Shown here: one piece after another, positions 28,429-37,593 of the stretch | How the letters are laid out: the number at the start of each line of letters is the position of its first letter | Position numbering within the stretch: position 1 is the stretch's first letter | Source of the DNA: an uncultured Lachnospiraceae bacterium | GTDB lineage: Bacteria; Bacillota; Clostridia; Lachnospirales; Lachnospiraceae | NCBI GenBank assembly: GCA_900315505.1 | Contig: OMZG01000003.1 | Location: forward strand, 1-64,000 | DNA length: 64,000 nt | Direction of reading: 5' to 3' | Notes under the pieces: generated by a model | What the model saw: the letters and a program-made list of their open reading frames with translations, nothing else | Database searches by the model: none | Told to the model about the DNA's origin: nothing | Position numbers and translations under genes: made by a program

Positions 28429-28983
28429 ATGTTAAGAGAAAAGATACTTGAAGGGGCGGTAAGCGTTTACCGCAAGAAGGGGATTAAGTTTACAATGGAT
28501 GATCTGGCAAAAGAGATCTCCATGAGCAAGAAGACGATATATACAGTCTTCAGGGACAAGAAGCATCTGATCTATGATCTGGTGAACTACGTATTCGATC
28601 AGATCAAGGCAAGTGAGGAAGAAGTCGTAAATGACGACAGCCTAGGCACCACAGAGAAGCTCAGACGGGTTCTGTCTCTGATGCCGGAGAGCTTTACAGG
28701 AGTTGATTTTCCGTCATTATATGATTACAAGGACAAGTATCCGAAGGCTTACAGGGCAGTGAGAGAGAGGCTGGAAAGCGGCTGGGATACGACGCTCGGG
28801 ATCGTGAAGCAGGGGATAGAGGAAGGCTGCTTCCGTGATGTAGATCTGCATCTGTTTCAGATGGTATATGAGGCAGCAGTTGAGAGGTTCCTGTCGACAG
28901 GTGAGCTTGACAAGTATGGAATACATTACGGGGAAGCACTTGACGGGTTATCAGATATGCTGATAGAAGGTATCAAAGCGTAG
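28429..28983 (+). CDS. TetR/AcrR-family transcriptional regulator
   Basis: A 184-residue protein with an N-terminal TetR HTH (about 8-52; FTMDDLAKEISMSKKTIYTVFRDKKHLIYDL) and an all-helical ligand/dimer domain. GAGGAGG precedes the ATG. It is 15 bp upstream of the GT-B-like gene and is likely co-transcribed with it, so that gene, and perhaps the downstream MFS/alpha-galactosidase pair, are candidate targets. The ligand cannot be inferred. Confidence 0.9.
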   Translation: MLREKILEGAVSVYRKKGIKFTMDDLAKEISMSKKTIYTVFRDKKHLIYDLVNYVFDQIKASEEEVVNDDSLGTTEKLRRVLSLMPESFTGVDFPSLYDYKDKYPKAYRAVRERLESGWDTTLGIVKQGIEEGCFRDVDLHLFQMVYEAAVERFLSTGELDKYGIHYGEALDGLSDMLIEGIKA

Positions 28984-28998
28984 GAGGTTATTCTTTTT

Positions 28999-30438
28999 AT
29001 GAACGAGATCTTTGGAAACAGGCTGACAGCGAGGGAAGCAAAGAATTCTTTCAAGTCAGCAAAGGGATATCGCAAGAGCTGCCCTGATGATGCGGATGTT
29101 GATTACAATGTCCGTCTGAGGAAGAACAGGACGCTTAATGACTACATGGGAGTCGTTGATATTCGTCTCGAGGGTGAGAATGAGGAGCAGTTCGATACGG
29201 AGAAGGGAATCATAGTATCGAATATCCGCATGGGCTTCGGTCACTACCGTATTTCAATGGCTATGGCAAGTGCAGCCTATTCGATGGGATACACGCCATA
29301 CTGGCTGGATCTGAATTCCTTCCCGAAGACAGCAGCCACGAAGATCATCACGAAGCAGAATGATCTGTATTCACTTGGTTCAAGACTTTCCAGGAATCCT
29401 ATATTCAATAAGCTTGTATGGGAGCCGATCAACTATACAGGATTCAGGAAACTCACCTACAATGCATCAGACCTTGAGACATCAAAGCTCATGGCACCTG
29501 TGTATCAGAATATACCGAAGGAGATCCCGGTCATCGCAACTCACGCATGGCCTGCACAGTCAGCGCTTGACGCAGGCATGAAGCGTGTCATCGAGGCGAT
29601 TCCAGATAACTGGCCGATGGCTCTGCATCTCGCGGAAGGAGCCATTCACACGGTTCAGACTCACAATTCATATCTCGGATACAGGACGCTGAATGGTTTC
29701 TATGGGAAAAAGGTTCTGAACCCGATTCCGGAGGATCAGGTTTTCTACACCGGTCATTACATCGACCATGAGCTGGTGAGCAATATCGAGGCTGACTGCA
29801 AGCGAAGAATGGACAGACTTACAGGTGACAAGCCGGTCAGATTCCTTCTTACGATCGGAGGAGCCGGAGCACAGGCAGATATCTTTGAAGCGATCATTCA
29901 TTTCCTTCTCCCATATGTGATCAAGGGCAAGGCTGCGGTCATGGTAAATGTCGGTGATTACCGCAATGTCTGGGATGAGCTGGTTCAGAAGATTTCAGGA
30001 CTTAAGGAGCATTCAGCAGAGCACTTTGAGAACTTCGCTGAGGCAGCAGGCTTTGCAAATGATGCACTTGACGGTGATATGACAGGGGTTCACGCTTTTT
30101 ATCATAAGGATATTTTCGAAGCTGTATATATCACGAATCTGCTTATGAGATGCTGTGACTGGCTGATCACAAAGCCATCGGAGCTGGCATTCTATCCGGT
30201 ACCGAAGCTTTTCATCAGAAGAGTAGGAAAGCATGAGATGTGGGGCGCCATTCATTCAGCAGAGCTGGGTGATGGAACGTATGAGATAAGGGATATAGGT
30301 CATGTCCTTCAGATGATCTATCTGATGATGGACGATGCAGGATTAATTGGAAGTATGTGTGATGCTATCGAAAAGAACAAGTCGATCGGTGTCTATGACG
30401 GAGCTTACAACTGTGTGAAGCTGGCAGTTAAAAGATGA
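28999..30438 (+). CDS. GT-B-fold glycosyltransferase-like protein, function unknown
   Basis: A 479-residue soluble protein. Its N-terminal domain has IIVSNIRMGFGHYRISMAMA (about 76-95), which resembles the GxGGHxxxA loop of GT28/MGDG-synthase-type enzymes. Its C-terminal domain has FLLTIGGAGAQADI (about 276-289) and ITKPSELAFYPVPKL (about 391-405), resembling the donor-site KPGG region. So it is probably a glycosyltransferase of the GT-B fold or a relative that lost activity; GGG/GG donor residues are altered. It follows the TetR gene by 15 bp. Its last three codons lie in a heptad array. Confidence 0.6.
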   Translation: MNEIFGNRLTAREAKNSFKSAKGYRKSCPDDADVDYNVRLRKNRTLNDYMGVVDIRLEGENEEQFDTEKGIIVSNIRMGFGHYRISMAMASAAYSMGYTPYWLDLNSFPKTAATKIITKQNDLYSLGSRLSRNPIFNKLVWEPINYTGFRKLTYNASDLETSKLMAPVYQNIPKEIPVIATHAWPAQSALDAGMKRVIEAIPDNWPMALHLAEGAIHTVQTHNSYLGYRTLNGFYGKKVLNPIPEDQVFYTGHYIDHELVSNIEADCKRRMDRLTGDKPVRFLLTIGGAGAQADIFEAIIHFLLPYVIKGKAAVMVNVGDYRNVWDELVQKISGLKEHSAEHFENFAEAAGFANDALDGDMTGVHAFYHKDIFEAVYITNLLMRCCDWLITKPSELAFYPVPKLFIRRVGKHEMWGAIHSAELGDGTYEIRDIGHVLQMIYLMMDDAGLIGSMCDAIEKNKSIGVYDGAYNCVKLAVKR

Positions 30439-30518
30439 AAGTTAAAATAACTTATTACTTTTAACTCTTAACTCTTAACTCTTAACTCTTAACTCATAAC
30501 TCATAACTCATAACTCAA
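30427..30518. repeat. heptad array: 3 GTTAAAA-type units then 8 AACTCWW units
   Basis: Left units are GTTAAAA, GATGAAA and GTTAAAA (30427-30447), the middle one holding the stop codon of the GT-B-like gene. After 15 bases come eight right units (30463-30518): AACTCTT four times, AACTCAT three times and AACTCAA. This is the longest right arm in the window and strictly periodic. It sits between the GT-B-like and MFS genes, ending 15 bases before GGAGG. Confidence 0.9.
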
Positions 30519-30543
30519 AAGTCATTTACGGAGGTTATAAATT

Positions 30544-31959
30544 ATGCCACAAACAAAAGAACTGAAACCAATCACAAAGAAAGTCATATGGCTCTTCGCC
30601 ATAGGACAGCTCGGATGGTCATTAATGAGCGCCATCCTGACCAATTTCATCGAGTCGTTTTATCAGCCTGATGATGTGTCGGTAAAAGAAGGAATGATCT
30701 ATTTCATTCCACAGGGACGAGTGATTCTGGGGGTATTTACAATAATCGGTGGAATCTATGCAATAGGCCGTGTATTTGATGCTATTACAGATCCATGGAT
30801 AGGAAACCTGTCTGATAAGAGCAAGAACCCGAAAGGGCGTCGTATTCCTTTCATGAAGAAGGCTGCAATACCTCTTGCACTTATTACAATCATGGTTTAT
30901 ATCTGTCCGACAGCAGGTAATCCGGTTGCTTCAAAGCTTGGATCCAATGGTGTCATCAATGCTATCTGGGTACTTGTGATGATGCTTCTGTTCTATCTTT
31001 TCATGACTATCTACTGCACGCCGTACAATGCATTGATCGCAGAGCTGTCAAGAGATGAGAAGACACTGGCAGATATTTCTACAGCCATTTCATTCACATT
31101 CATCTTTGGATCAGCAATGGGATATATGGCACCGACAATCTGGAGCGCAATCACACCAATGGTTGGAAGCCGTGTATGGGCCATGAGAGTGGTATTCATC
31201 GTAATGGCTGTCATTGCCTGCATCTGCTGCCTGATTCCGGCACTTACGATCAAGGAGCCTGACTATGTGGATGTAGTACCTACTGAGGGCTCGGCATTCT
31301 CATCACTTGTAAAATGCTTCTCCAATAAGAACTTCGGAGTATTCGTGGGCAGTGATATCTGCTACTGGGTAGGTATCACAATGTTCCAGACAGGACTTCT
31401 GCACTATGTGACAGTGCTCATGAAGCTGCCTGAGAGCTACTCTACAATCCTTTATATTGCAATGACTCTTCTGTCAGTTATCTGCTATGTTCCAGTCAAC
31501 AAGCTGATGAAGAACATCCAGAAGAAAAAGCTCGTTACATTTGCATTCTGTGGCATGTGCATCGTATTCCTTCTGACAGGTCTGTCAGGTATGTTCGGAC
31601 TGCCGGGCATCGTAAGCGGAATTCTGATCGTGATCTGCGCAGCATTCCCGATGGCAATCCTTGGAATCATTCCGCAGACTATCGTAGCTGATATAGCCAG
31701 GTCAGATGCTATAACCACTGGTGAGAACCATGATGGAATGTTCTTCGCTGCCCGTACATTCTCAATGAAGATCGGACAGTCGCTTGCAATCCTTCTGTTC
31801 ACTTCTCTTGGAACGATAGGTCTGTCTACAGGTCGTGGATACCGTATCGCAGCATTCGTAGCTGTAGCATTCTGTGCAGCAGGCGCTATCATCCTTCATT
31901 TCTATAATGAGTATAAGGTACAGAGCATTCTTAAAAGTGCTAACTACTCTGATAAGTAA
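30544..31959 (+). CDS. MFS sugar:cation symporter (GPH-like / MFS_2)
   Basis: A 471-residue membrane protein with about twelve helices. The loop GRVFDAITDPWIGNLSDKSKNPKGRRIPFM (described here in parts: DPWIGNLSD at about 81-89, then KGRRIPF) is the signature of the glycoside-pentoside-hexuronide symporters. It lies 40 bp upstream of the GH36 alpha-galactosidase, so uptake of alpha-galactosides such as melibiose or raffinose-type sugars is a good guess. GGAGG precedes the ATG. Confidence 0.88.
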   Translation: MPQTKELKPITKKVIWLFAIGQLGWSLMSAILTNFIESFYQPDDVSVKEGMIYFIPQGRVILGVFTIIGGIYAIGRVFDAITDPWIGNLSDKSKNPKGRRIPFMKKAAIPLALITIMVYICPTAGNPVASKLGSNGVINAIWVLVMMLLFYLFMTIYCTPYNALIAELSRDEKTLADISTAISFTFIFGSAMGYMAPTIWSAITPMVGSRVWAMRVVFIVMAVIACICCLIPALTIKEPDYVDVVPTEGSAFSSLVKCFSNKNFGVFVGSDICYWVGITMFQTGLLHYVTVLMKLPESYSTILYIAMTLLSVICYVPVNKLMKNIQKKKLVTFAFCGMCIVFLLTGLSGMFGLPGIVSGILIVICAAFPMAILGIIPQTIVADIARSDAITTGENHDGMFFAARTFSMKIGQSLAILLFTSLGTIGLSTGRGYRIAAFVAVAFCAAGAIILHFYNEYKVQSILKSANYSDK

Positions 31960-31999
31960 GAATCAAGGGGCAGTCAGTCACATATGGAGATAAACTAAA

Positions 32000-34390
32000 A
32001 TGATAAGAGAACTTCGCGGTGACCGCACCGCTTTTGTACTTGACACACCTCATACGACCCTTGCTCTTCTGACCCTTCCAACGGGTCAGATAGAGACCGT
32101 GTATTATGGGAACCGCATCAGGATTGATTCAGCTGAGGATGCACTTGCTCTTTCGGAAAAGAATGAGTTTCCACCAGGCAATTCGATAGACTACAATTCA
32201 GAACCGAATCCATATACACTTGAAGATGTGAGGCTCCTGGTCGGTACCTATGGAAAAGGCGATATCAGGGAGCCGATGGTAGAGACACAGTCGGCTGATG
32301 GCAGCACGACACTTGATTTTGTACTGACTGATGCATCTATTTCAGATGACAAAAATACGATAGATGGTCTGCCAGTGGCACATGTATCAGATGACGGCCT
32401 GGTGCAGACTCTGACACTTACGATGAAGGATAATAACAATGGTTATGTGCTCCGTCTGTATTTCTCCGTATTTTCAGATTCAGATGTGATCTGCCGCAGT
32501 GCTTCTTTTGAAAATGTATCCGATCAGAATGTGAAGCTCACAAGGCTCCTGTCAGGACAGCTCGATGTGTTCGGCTGTGGCTACAAGGTGACTTCATTCA
32601 CTGGAGCATGGACCCGTGAGATGAATAGAACTGATACTATAGTTTCTGCCGGGAACTATACTGTTTCGACAGTCATCGGATCATCATCGTCAAGGGCCAA
32701 TCCGTATATCATAGTTGCAGATCCTGACTGCAGTGAAGCACATGGCCGCTGTATAGGCAGCAATCTGATCTACAGCGGCAATCACTATGAGAGTGTGTCT
32801 GTCAATGCCTATGGCAAGACGAGGATTCTCACAGGAATCAATCCTTCGGGATTCTGCTTTGATCTGGCTCCTGGAGATATTTTCAGTGCACCTGAATGTG
32901 TGATGGGATTCACTGACGGCGGGTATTCAGATCTGTCGATCATGATGTCTGACTTTGTGAAGAAGCATATTCTGACAGGAGAATGGGCAGAAAAGGACAG
33001 ACCTGTAGTGCTCAATTCCTGGGAGGGTGCATATTTTGATATAAATGAGAAGAAGCTTCTGTCATTTGCGAAGAAGGGTAAGGACCTTGGTGCTGAGCTC
33101 TTTGTGATGGATGACGGCTGGTTCGGGAACCGTAATGATGACAAGAGTTCTCTGGGTGACTGGACTGTTAATGCGAAGAAGCTTCCTCACGGGCTGTCAT
33201 ATCTTGTCGACAGGATTCATGGAATGGGACTTCTGTATGGTATCTGGGTCGAGCCTGAAATGGTAAATGTCGATTCAGATCTGTACAGGGCTCATCCGGA
33301 CTGGGCCATACAGATTCCTGGAAAGAATCAGTCAGAGGGACGCCACCAGAGATTACTGGATCTGTCGAATCCTGAAGTTGTGCAGTATGTGATAGATGCG
33401 ATGAGCAGTGTTTTCTCATCAGCTTCTATTGATTATGTGAAGTGGGATTACAACCGCATTTTCTCAGATGTATATTCACCGTATCTGAAGGAAAAGAGTG
33501 CCGGAGAGCTGTTCCATCGCTATATCCTGGGACTCTATCAGATCATGGATACTCTCGTGAAAAAATATCCGCATATTCTGTTCGAGGGATGCGCTTCAGG
33601 AGGCAACAGATTTGATCTCGGAATCCTTTCATATTTCCCTCAGATCTGGGGTTCAGACGACTCGGAAGCCATCTGCCGACTGACAATCCAGGAGGGATAC
33701 AGCTGTGGATATCCGATGAGCTGTGTGAGTGGCCATGTGAGTGCATGCCCGAATCACCAGACGCTTCGGAATACACCGCTCAATACGAGATTCAATGTAG
33801 CTGCTTTTACGAGCTTTGGTATGGAGGTCAATCCCCTTGATATGAGTTCTTCAGAAATAGAAGAACTGCATGGATATGTGGAGATGTACAAGAGACTCCG
33901 TCATACGATGCAGTATGGTGATTTCTATCGCATGAGCGATGAGGAGAATTCTGTCAAATGGGTTGTGACGGCACCGGATGCTTCGCAGGCTGTCGGCATG
34001 GTGCTCGTGAAGGAGACAAAGCCTGGCATCAGATATGAGAATCTGAAGTTCAGGGGACTCGATCCTGATGCGAGGTACCATGTTTACAATATGCCGATGG
34101 ATATAGATGTCAGAACCTTCGGATCGATGATCAATCAGATGGCTCCGGTTCATATAAAGCCGGGCTCAGTAATGGAGAGTGCAGTGGCTCATTTTGTAAA
34201 AATGCATTGCGAGATTCTCGAAGAAAATGTATCGGGAGGACTGCTTATGAATGCGGGAATCAACCTGCCACCGGCATTTACAGGAACCGGCTATAATGAG
34301 CATACCCGCGTGATGTGCGACTATTCATCGAGACTCTACATCGTCGAGAAAATAGAAGAGAAACTGTTGACAGACTCATCCCTGTCATGA
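32000..34390 (+). CDS. alpha-galactosidase, GH36
   Basis: This 796-residue cytoplasmic enzyme (no signal peptide) removes alpha-1,6-galactose from melibiose and raffinose-family sugars. It has an N-terminal beta-sandwich (about 1-320), a TIM barrel (about 330-640) and a C-terminal beta domain. The predicted nucleophile is D483 (DYVKWDYNR) and the acid/base is D553 (WGSDDSEAI). The DDGWF and GIWVEPEMVN stretches are family hallmarks. Length is close to the 730-residue norm. It is paired with the symporter just upstream. Confidence 0.95.
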   Translation: MIRELRGDRTAFVLDTPHTTLALLTLPTGQIETVYYGNRIRIDSAEDALALSEKNEFPPGNSIDYNSEPNPYTLEDVRLLVGTYGKGDIREPMVETQSADGSTTLDFVLTDASISDDKNTIDGLPVAHVSDDGLVQTLTLTMKDNNNGYVLRLYFSVFSDSDVICRSASFENVSDQNVKLTRLLSGQLDVFGCGYKVTSFTGAWTREMNRTDTIVSAGNYTVSTVIGSSSSRANPYIIVADPDCSEAHGRCIGSNLIYSGNHYESVSVNAYGKTRILTGINPSGFCFDLAPGDIFSAPECVMGFTDGGYSDLSIMMSDFVKKHILTGEWAEKDRPVVLNSWEGAYFDINEKKLLSFAKKGKDLGAELFVMDDGWFGNRNDDKSSLGDWTVNAKKLPHGLSYLVDRIHGMGLLYGIWVEPEMVNVDSDLYRAHPDWAIQIPGKNQSEGRHQRLLDLSNPEVVQYVIDAMSSVFSSASIDYVKWDYNRIFSDVYSPYLKEKSAGELFHRYILGLYQIMDTLVKKYPHILFEGCASGGNRFDLGILSYFPQIWGSDDSEAICRLTIQEGYSCGYPMSCVSGHVSACPNHQTLRNTPLNTRFNVAAFTSFGMEVNPLDMSSSEIEELHGYVEMYKRLRHTMQYGDFYRMSDEENSVKWVVTAPDASQAVGMVLVKETKPGIRYENLKFRGLDPDARYHVYNMPMDIDVRTFGSMINQMAPVHIKPGSVMESAVAHFVKMHCEILEENVSGGLLMNAGINLPPAFTGTGYNEHTRVMCDYSSRLYIVEKIEEKLLTDSSLS

Positions 34391-34441
34391 TATAAGTTAA
34401 GAAGTTTCTGAATCTCTGCCTCTTTTCTGTCTGGAGGCAAA

Positions 34442-35320
34442 ATGAATAATACAATTGAATATGATACTTTTAAGACACGTCTGATGAATACTCTTGATAC
34501 GGAGTTCGGAGATGGGATCAGCATCAGCCCGAGAGGGATCAGAGGACACAATGGCGCGACTCTTGATGCTTATTCGATCAGCATTCCGGGAAGAAATCTT
34601 TCGCCGGTATTCTATCCTTCATACTTCTATGAGAAGTACAGAAGCGGGATGTCATTCGCTGAGATTATTGAGAATATCAAGGATTCTGTCCGCTATTCAA
34701 ATGGTGATGTTGTGGATGAGGATGACATCAGAAGGTACGAATACGCGAAGAGCCACATCATTCCGAAGCTGGTGAACCGTGACAGAAATGAAGACTGGAT
34801 TGCGAGTGTACCGCATCAGTCATTTCTGGATGTAGAGATGGTTTTTATCTATGTGATACGATCGGAGGGGGATGAGATCGTTTCATTTACGGTAAGCGAG
34901 GATATGCTCAGAGAATGGAGGATAGATAAGGATCAGCTTATGCAGGACTCTGTCACTACGGCTAAGAGGCTTTTTCCTCTGAGTATAGAAAGCATTGAGA
35001 ATGTACTGGGGCTTTCGGATAGTGACTTTTACCAGACCTTCTATGTGATGTCGAACAACAGGAGACAATATGGCGCGAGCACGATGCTGTATGATCATGT
35101 ACTGTCTGACTTTGCAGATCGTATAGGATGCAGCTTCCATATAATTCCGTCTTCGATTCATGAGGTGCTTCTGGTTCCTGACAGTCTGTGCATTCCGGCT
35201 GATGAGCTGCATGACATGCTTATGGATGTGAATTCATCAATAGTCCGGGATGACGAGATCCTGTCGGACCGGATCTACTATTATGACCGTGACACGGACA
35301 CACTTTCCATCAGATCGTGA
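34442..35320 (+). CDS. DUF5688-family protein
   Basis: A 292-residue acidic soluble protein typical of Lachnospiraceae (DUF5688, assigned from memory of its shape: short N-terminal YDTFKTRL region, an ISIPGRNLSPVFYPSYFYEKYRSG block, and a C-terminal block ending LSIRS). Members often occur in many paralogues per genome with unknown role. GGAGG lies 5 bases before the ATG, and a strong terminator follows. It is probably in the same transcript as the alpha-galactosidase or has its own promoter; no clear promoter was seen. Confidence 0.65.
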   Translation: MNNTIEYDTFKTRLMNTLDTEFGDGISISPRGIRGHNGATLDAYSISIPGRNLSPVFYPSYFYEKYRSGMSFAEIIENIKDSVRYSNGDVVDEDDIRRYEYAKSHIIPKLVNRDRNEDWIASVPHQSFLDVEMVFIYVIRSEGDEIVSFTVSEDMLREWRIDKDQLMQDSVTTAKRLFPLSIESIENVLGLSDSDFYQTFYVMSNNRRQYGASTMLYDHVLSDFADRIGCSFHIIPSSIHEVLLVPDSLCIPADELHDMLMDVNSSIVRDDEILSDRIYYYDRDTDTLSIRS

Positions 35321-35357
35321 CACAGGGATTCTTTTTTCTTATTTCAGATTTTATCAG

Positions 35358-35382
35358 AGAGCGGGAAACCGCTCTTTATTTT
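35358..35382 (+). terminator. terminator of the DUF5688 gene
   Basis: A 7-bp GC-rich stem (35358-35364 with 35369-35375) closes on a GAAA tetraloop and is followed by TATTTTTTT. A textbook intrinsic terminator. Confidence 0.92.
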
Positions 35383-35434
35383 TTTGCTGAATTACGCTAT
35401 AGTATATAAAGATTTTGCAAAAAAGGAGATTCAA

Positions 35435-35998
35435 ATGAGCGTTTACATTATTGATTATGCATCTGTTGGTGAAAAGGGACTTAAGGAGATCCAGAGCAAT
35501 GCCGGAAGTGATGCGGTGTTCTTTATCTATTCTGCAGAAGAAGGTAAGAATCCTGTAGAGGTGCAGAAGAATAACGAGAAGAAGGATCCTGTGAATCCGG
35601 TAAAGGTATCGATGGATGTGCTGAATAAGGCAAGAGCAGCATTTGCAAAAGAACCTGCAGAGCAGGCAGCCCCGGCAAAGACGCAGAAGAAGCAGGAATC
35701 GGCTAAGAAGACAGAAACTTCAAAAAAACAGGAACCTGCAAAGAAACAGGAGAGTAAGAGCCCTGAACTGCAGGGACACGCTGATCTCTCTGAGTCCCTC
35801 AAGAAGAAAATAAGGGCTGCTGTCAAGCCAGTTGGTCTCAGAACTGTTCAGTATGCACGTCTGTACAAGGCCTTTGCGGAATCACCTGACAAGAATGAGT
35901 ATAATATCGCTCTTCAGAGAAGCTTCAGGGTACAGAAGAAGGCAAATGATATTTACAAGCTGACGAGATCGCTTTTTGAAGAGGCTAAGGGCAACTGA
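35435..35998 (+). CDS. protein with a shortened PIN-like N-terminus and Lys/Gln-rich linker
   Basis: A 187-residue protein. The start YIIDYASVGEKGLKEI and the later FFIYSAEEGKN resemble the first two strands of the PIN-like/NYN ribonuclease domain found in Lachnospiraceae (YIVDYENV type). The rest of that domain is missing, and the ENV catalytic position reads ASV. A charged linker (about 70-115; KKQE repeats) leads to a helical C-terminal domain (about 120-187). ATG 35435 is used because AAAAAGGAG precedes it; an upstream ATG at 35384 lies in the terminator tail. Likely non-catalytic; function unknown. Confidence 0.55.
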   Translation: MSVYIIDYASVGEKGLKEIQSNAGSDAVFFIYSAEEGKNPVEVQKNNEKKDPVNPVKVSMDVLNKARAAFAKEPAEQAAPAKTQKKQESAKKTETSKKQEPAKKQESKSPELQGHADLSESLKKKIRAAVKPVGLRTVQYARLYKAFAESPDKNEYNIALQRSFRVQKKANDIYKLTRSLFEEAKGN

Positions 35999-36130
35999 GT
36001 TAGCCATACCTTGCTACATATATGATAAATTGTATAGGTGAATTAATCTTCAGCTTTACAGATTTTTTTCAGTAATTTATAATTTTCACGAAACCTATAA
36101 ACTCTTTATATTATTGGAGGAACTATCAAA

Positions 36131-37549
36131 ATGGCTGGAAACACAGCAACAAAGCAGAGCGGCGGCGCTCTGGAGAAAATGTTCCACATGAAGGAAATTG
36201 GAACAAACACAAAGACCGAGGTCATGGCTGGTTTTACTACATTCATGACGATGGCCTACATACTCGCAGTTAATCCAAGTATCCTGTCTAATGCAGGAAT
36301 GGATCCGACAGCAATCCTTATTGCGACCTGTCTGGCATCCTGTTTCGGTACACTGTGTATGGCATTCATGGCGAATTATCCATTCGCGCTTGCGCCGGGC
36401 ATGGGACTCAATGCATTCTTTGCATTTACAGTCTGTGGAAACATGGGATACAGCTGGCAGGTAGCTCTTGCAGCAGTATTTATCGAAGGTATTATCTTCA
36501 TTATCCTTTCACTTACTAATGTCCGTGAGGCAATTTTCAATGCTATTCCAGCCACACTGAAGAAAGGTGTTTCTGCTGGTATCGGACTTTTCGTAGCTTT
36601 CATCGGACTTCAGGATGGTAAGCTCATTGCCAATTCAGATTCAACTTATGTCACATATGTAGACTTCAGAGCCAACTGGCATCAGGCTGGTTCATTTGCA
36701 CTTCTTGCCCTGATCGGTCTTATGATCATCTCAATCCTTTATATCAAAGGAATCACAGGTGCTGTTCTTATCGGAATCATTGCTACCTGGGTACTTGGAA
36801 TGATCTTCCAGGCTGCCGGCATTTATGTACCGGATCCGAAGAATGGATTCTATTCAGTTCTTCCGACAGGTGTTTTCACTGATTTCTCCAAGTTCGGTAA
36901 TACATTCGGACAGTGCTTCAAGGGATTTGCTACAATGAATGACAAGGGTGTGTTCAATTTCATCGTTGTAGTTTTCTCATTCCTGTTTGTAGATATCTTC
37001 GATACTATCGGAACTCTTGTAGGATGTTCTGAAAAGGCCGGATTCCTTGATAAGGATGGAAAGCTCCCTCACATCAAGGGTGCCCTGATGGCTGATGCAT
37101 GCGCTACATCAGTTGGTGCTGTATTTGGTACTTCAACAACTACTACATTCGTAGAGTCAGCTTCTGGAGTTGGTGCAGGCGGACGTACCGGACTTACTTC
37201 TGTAGTTACAGGACTCATGTTCCTGATCGCTATGTTCTTCTCACCGGTCTTTACAGCTATTCCGGGATTTGCTACTTCACCGGCTCTTGTATTCGTAGGA
37301 TTTCTGATGCTTTCATCTATCGTCAAGATCGACTTCAATGATTATCGTGAAGCTATTCCTGCATATCTCGCAGTTGTTGCAATGCCATTGTTCTACAGCA
37401 TTTCAGAGGGTATCTCAATTGGCATCATCTCTTATGTTGTGATCAATACGGTTTGCAATTGCTTTATGAAGGAAAAGAAGAAGGTTACGGTCCTGATGTA
37501 CATTCTGGCCGTGCTCTTCGTGTTGAAGTACATCTTTATACCTAGGTAA
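36131..37549 (+). CDS. NCS2-family purine permease (AzgA/PbuG type)
   Basis: A 472-residue membrane protein with about twelve to fourteen helices. It has the AzgA-like start KTEVMAGFTTFMTMAYILAVNP and the motifs APGMGLNAFFAFTV and ESASGVGAGGRTGLTS, which form the base-binding site in the family. The likely substrates are hypoxanthine, guanine or adenine. It stands upstream of the two purine-synthesis genes. The 130-base leader shows no purine-riboswitch fold; GGAGG is present. Confidence 0.93.
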   Translation: MAGNTATKQSGGALEKMFHMKEIGTNTKTEVMAGFTTFMTMAYILAVNPSILSNAGMDPTAILIATCLASCFGTLCMAFMANYPFALAPGMGLNAFFAFTVCGNMGYSWQVALAAVFIEGIIFIILSLTNVREAIFNAIPATLKKGVSAGIGLFVAFIGLQDGKLIANSDSTYVTYVDFRANWHQAGSFALLALIGLMIISILYIKGITGAVLIGIIATWVLGMIFQAAGIYVPDPKNGFYSVLPTGVFTDFSKFGNTFGQCFKGFATMNDKGVFNFIVVVFSFLFVDIFDTIGTLVGCSEKAGFLDKDGKLPHIKGALMADACATSVGAVFGTSTTTTFVESASGVGAGGRTGLTSVVTGLMFLIAMFFSPVFTAIPGFATSPALVFVGFLMLSSIVKIDFNDYREAIPAYLAVVAMPLFYSISEGISIGIISYVVINTVCNCFMKEKKKVTVLMYILAVLFVLKYIFIPR

Positions 37550-37593
37550 CTGATGTGGGGGCGAGGCGCAGCACTAGAGTACAGGAGGTAAAA

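Noticed and set aside
30463..30518. CRISPR array
   Set aside because: The repeats are 7-bp tandem units with no unique spacers and no cas genes nearby.
35999..36130. Possible purine riboswitch in the leader of the NCS2 permease gene
   Set aside because: The conserved loop and junction bases of the purine aptamer are not visible; the stretch is A/T-rich without the three-way fold.
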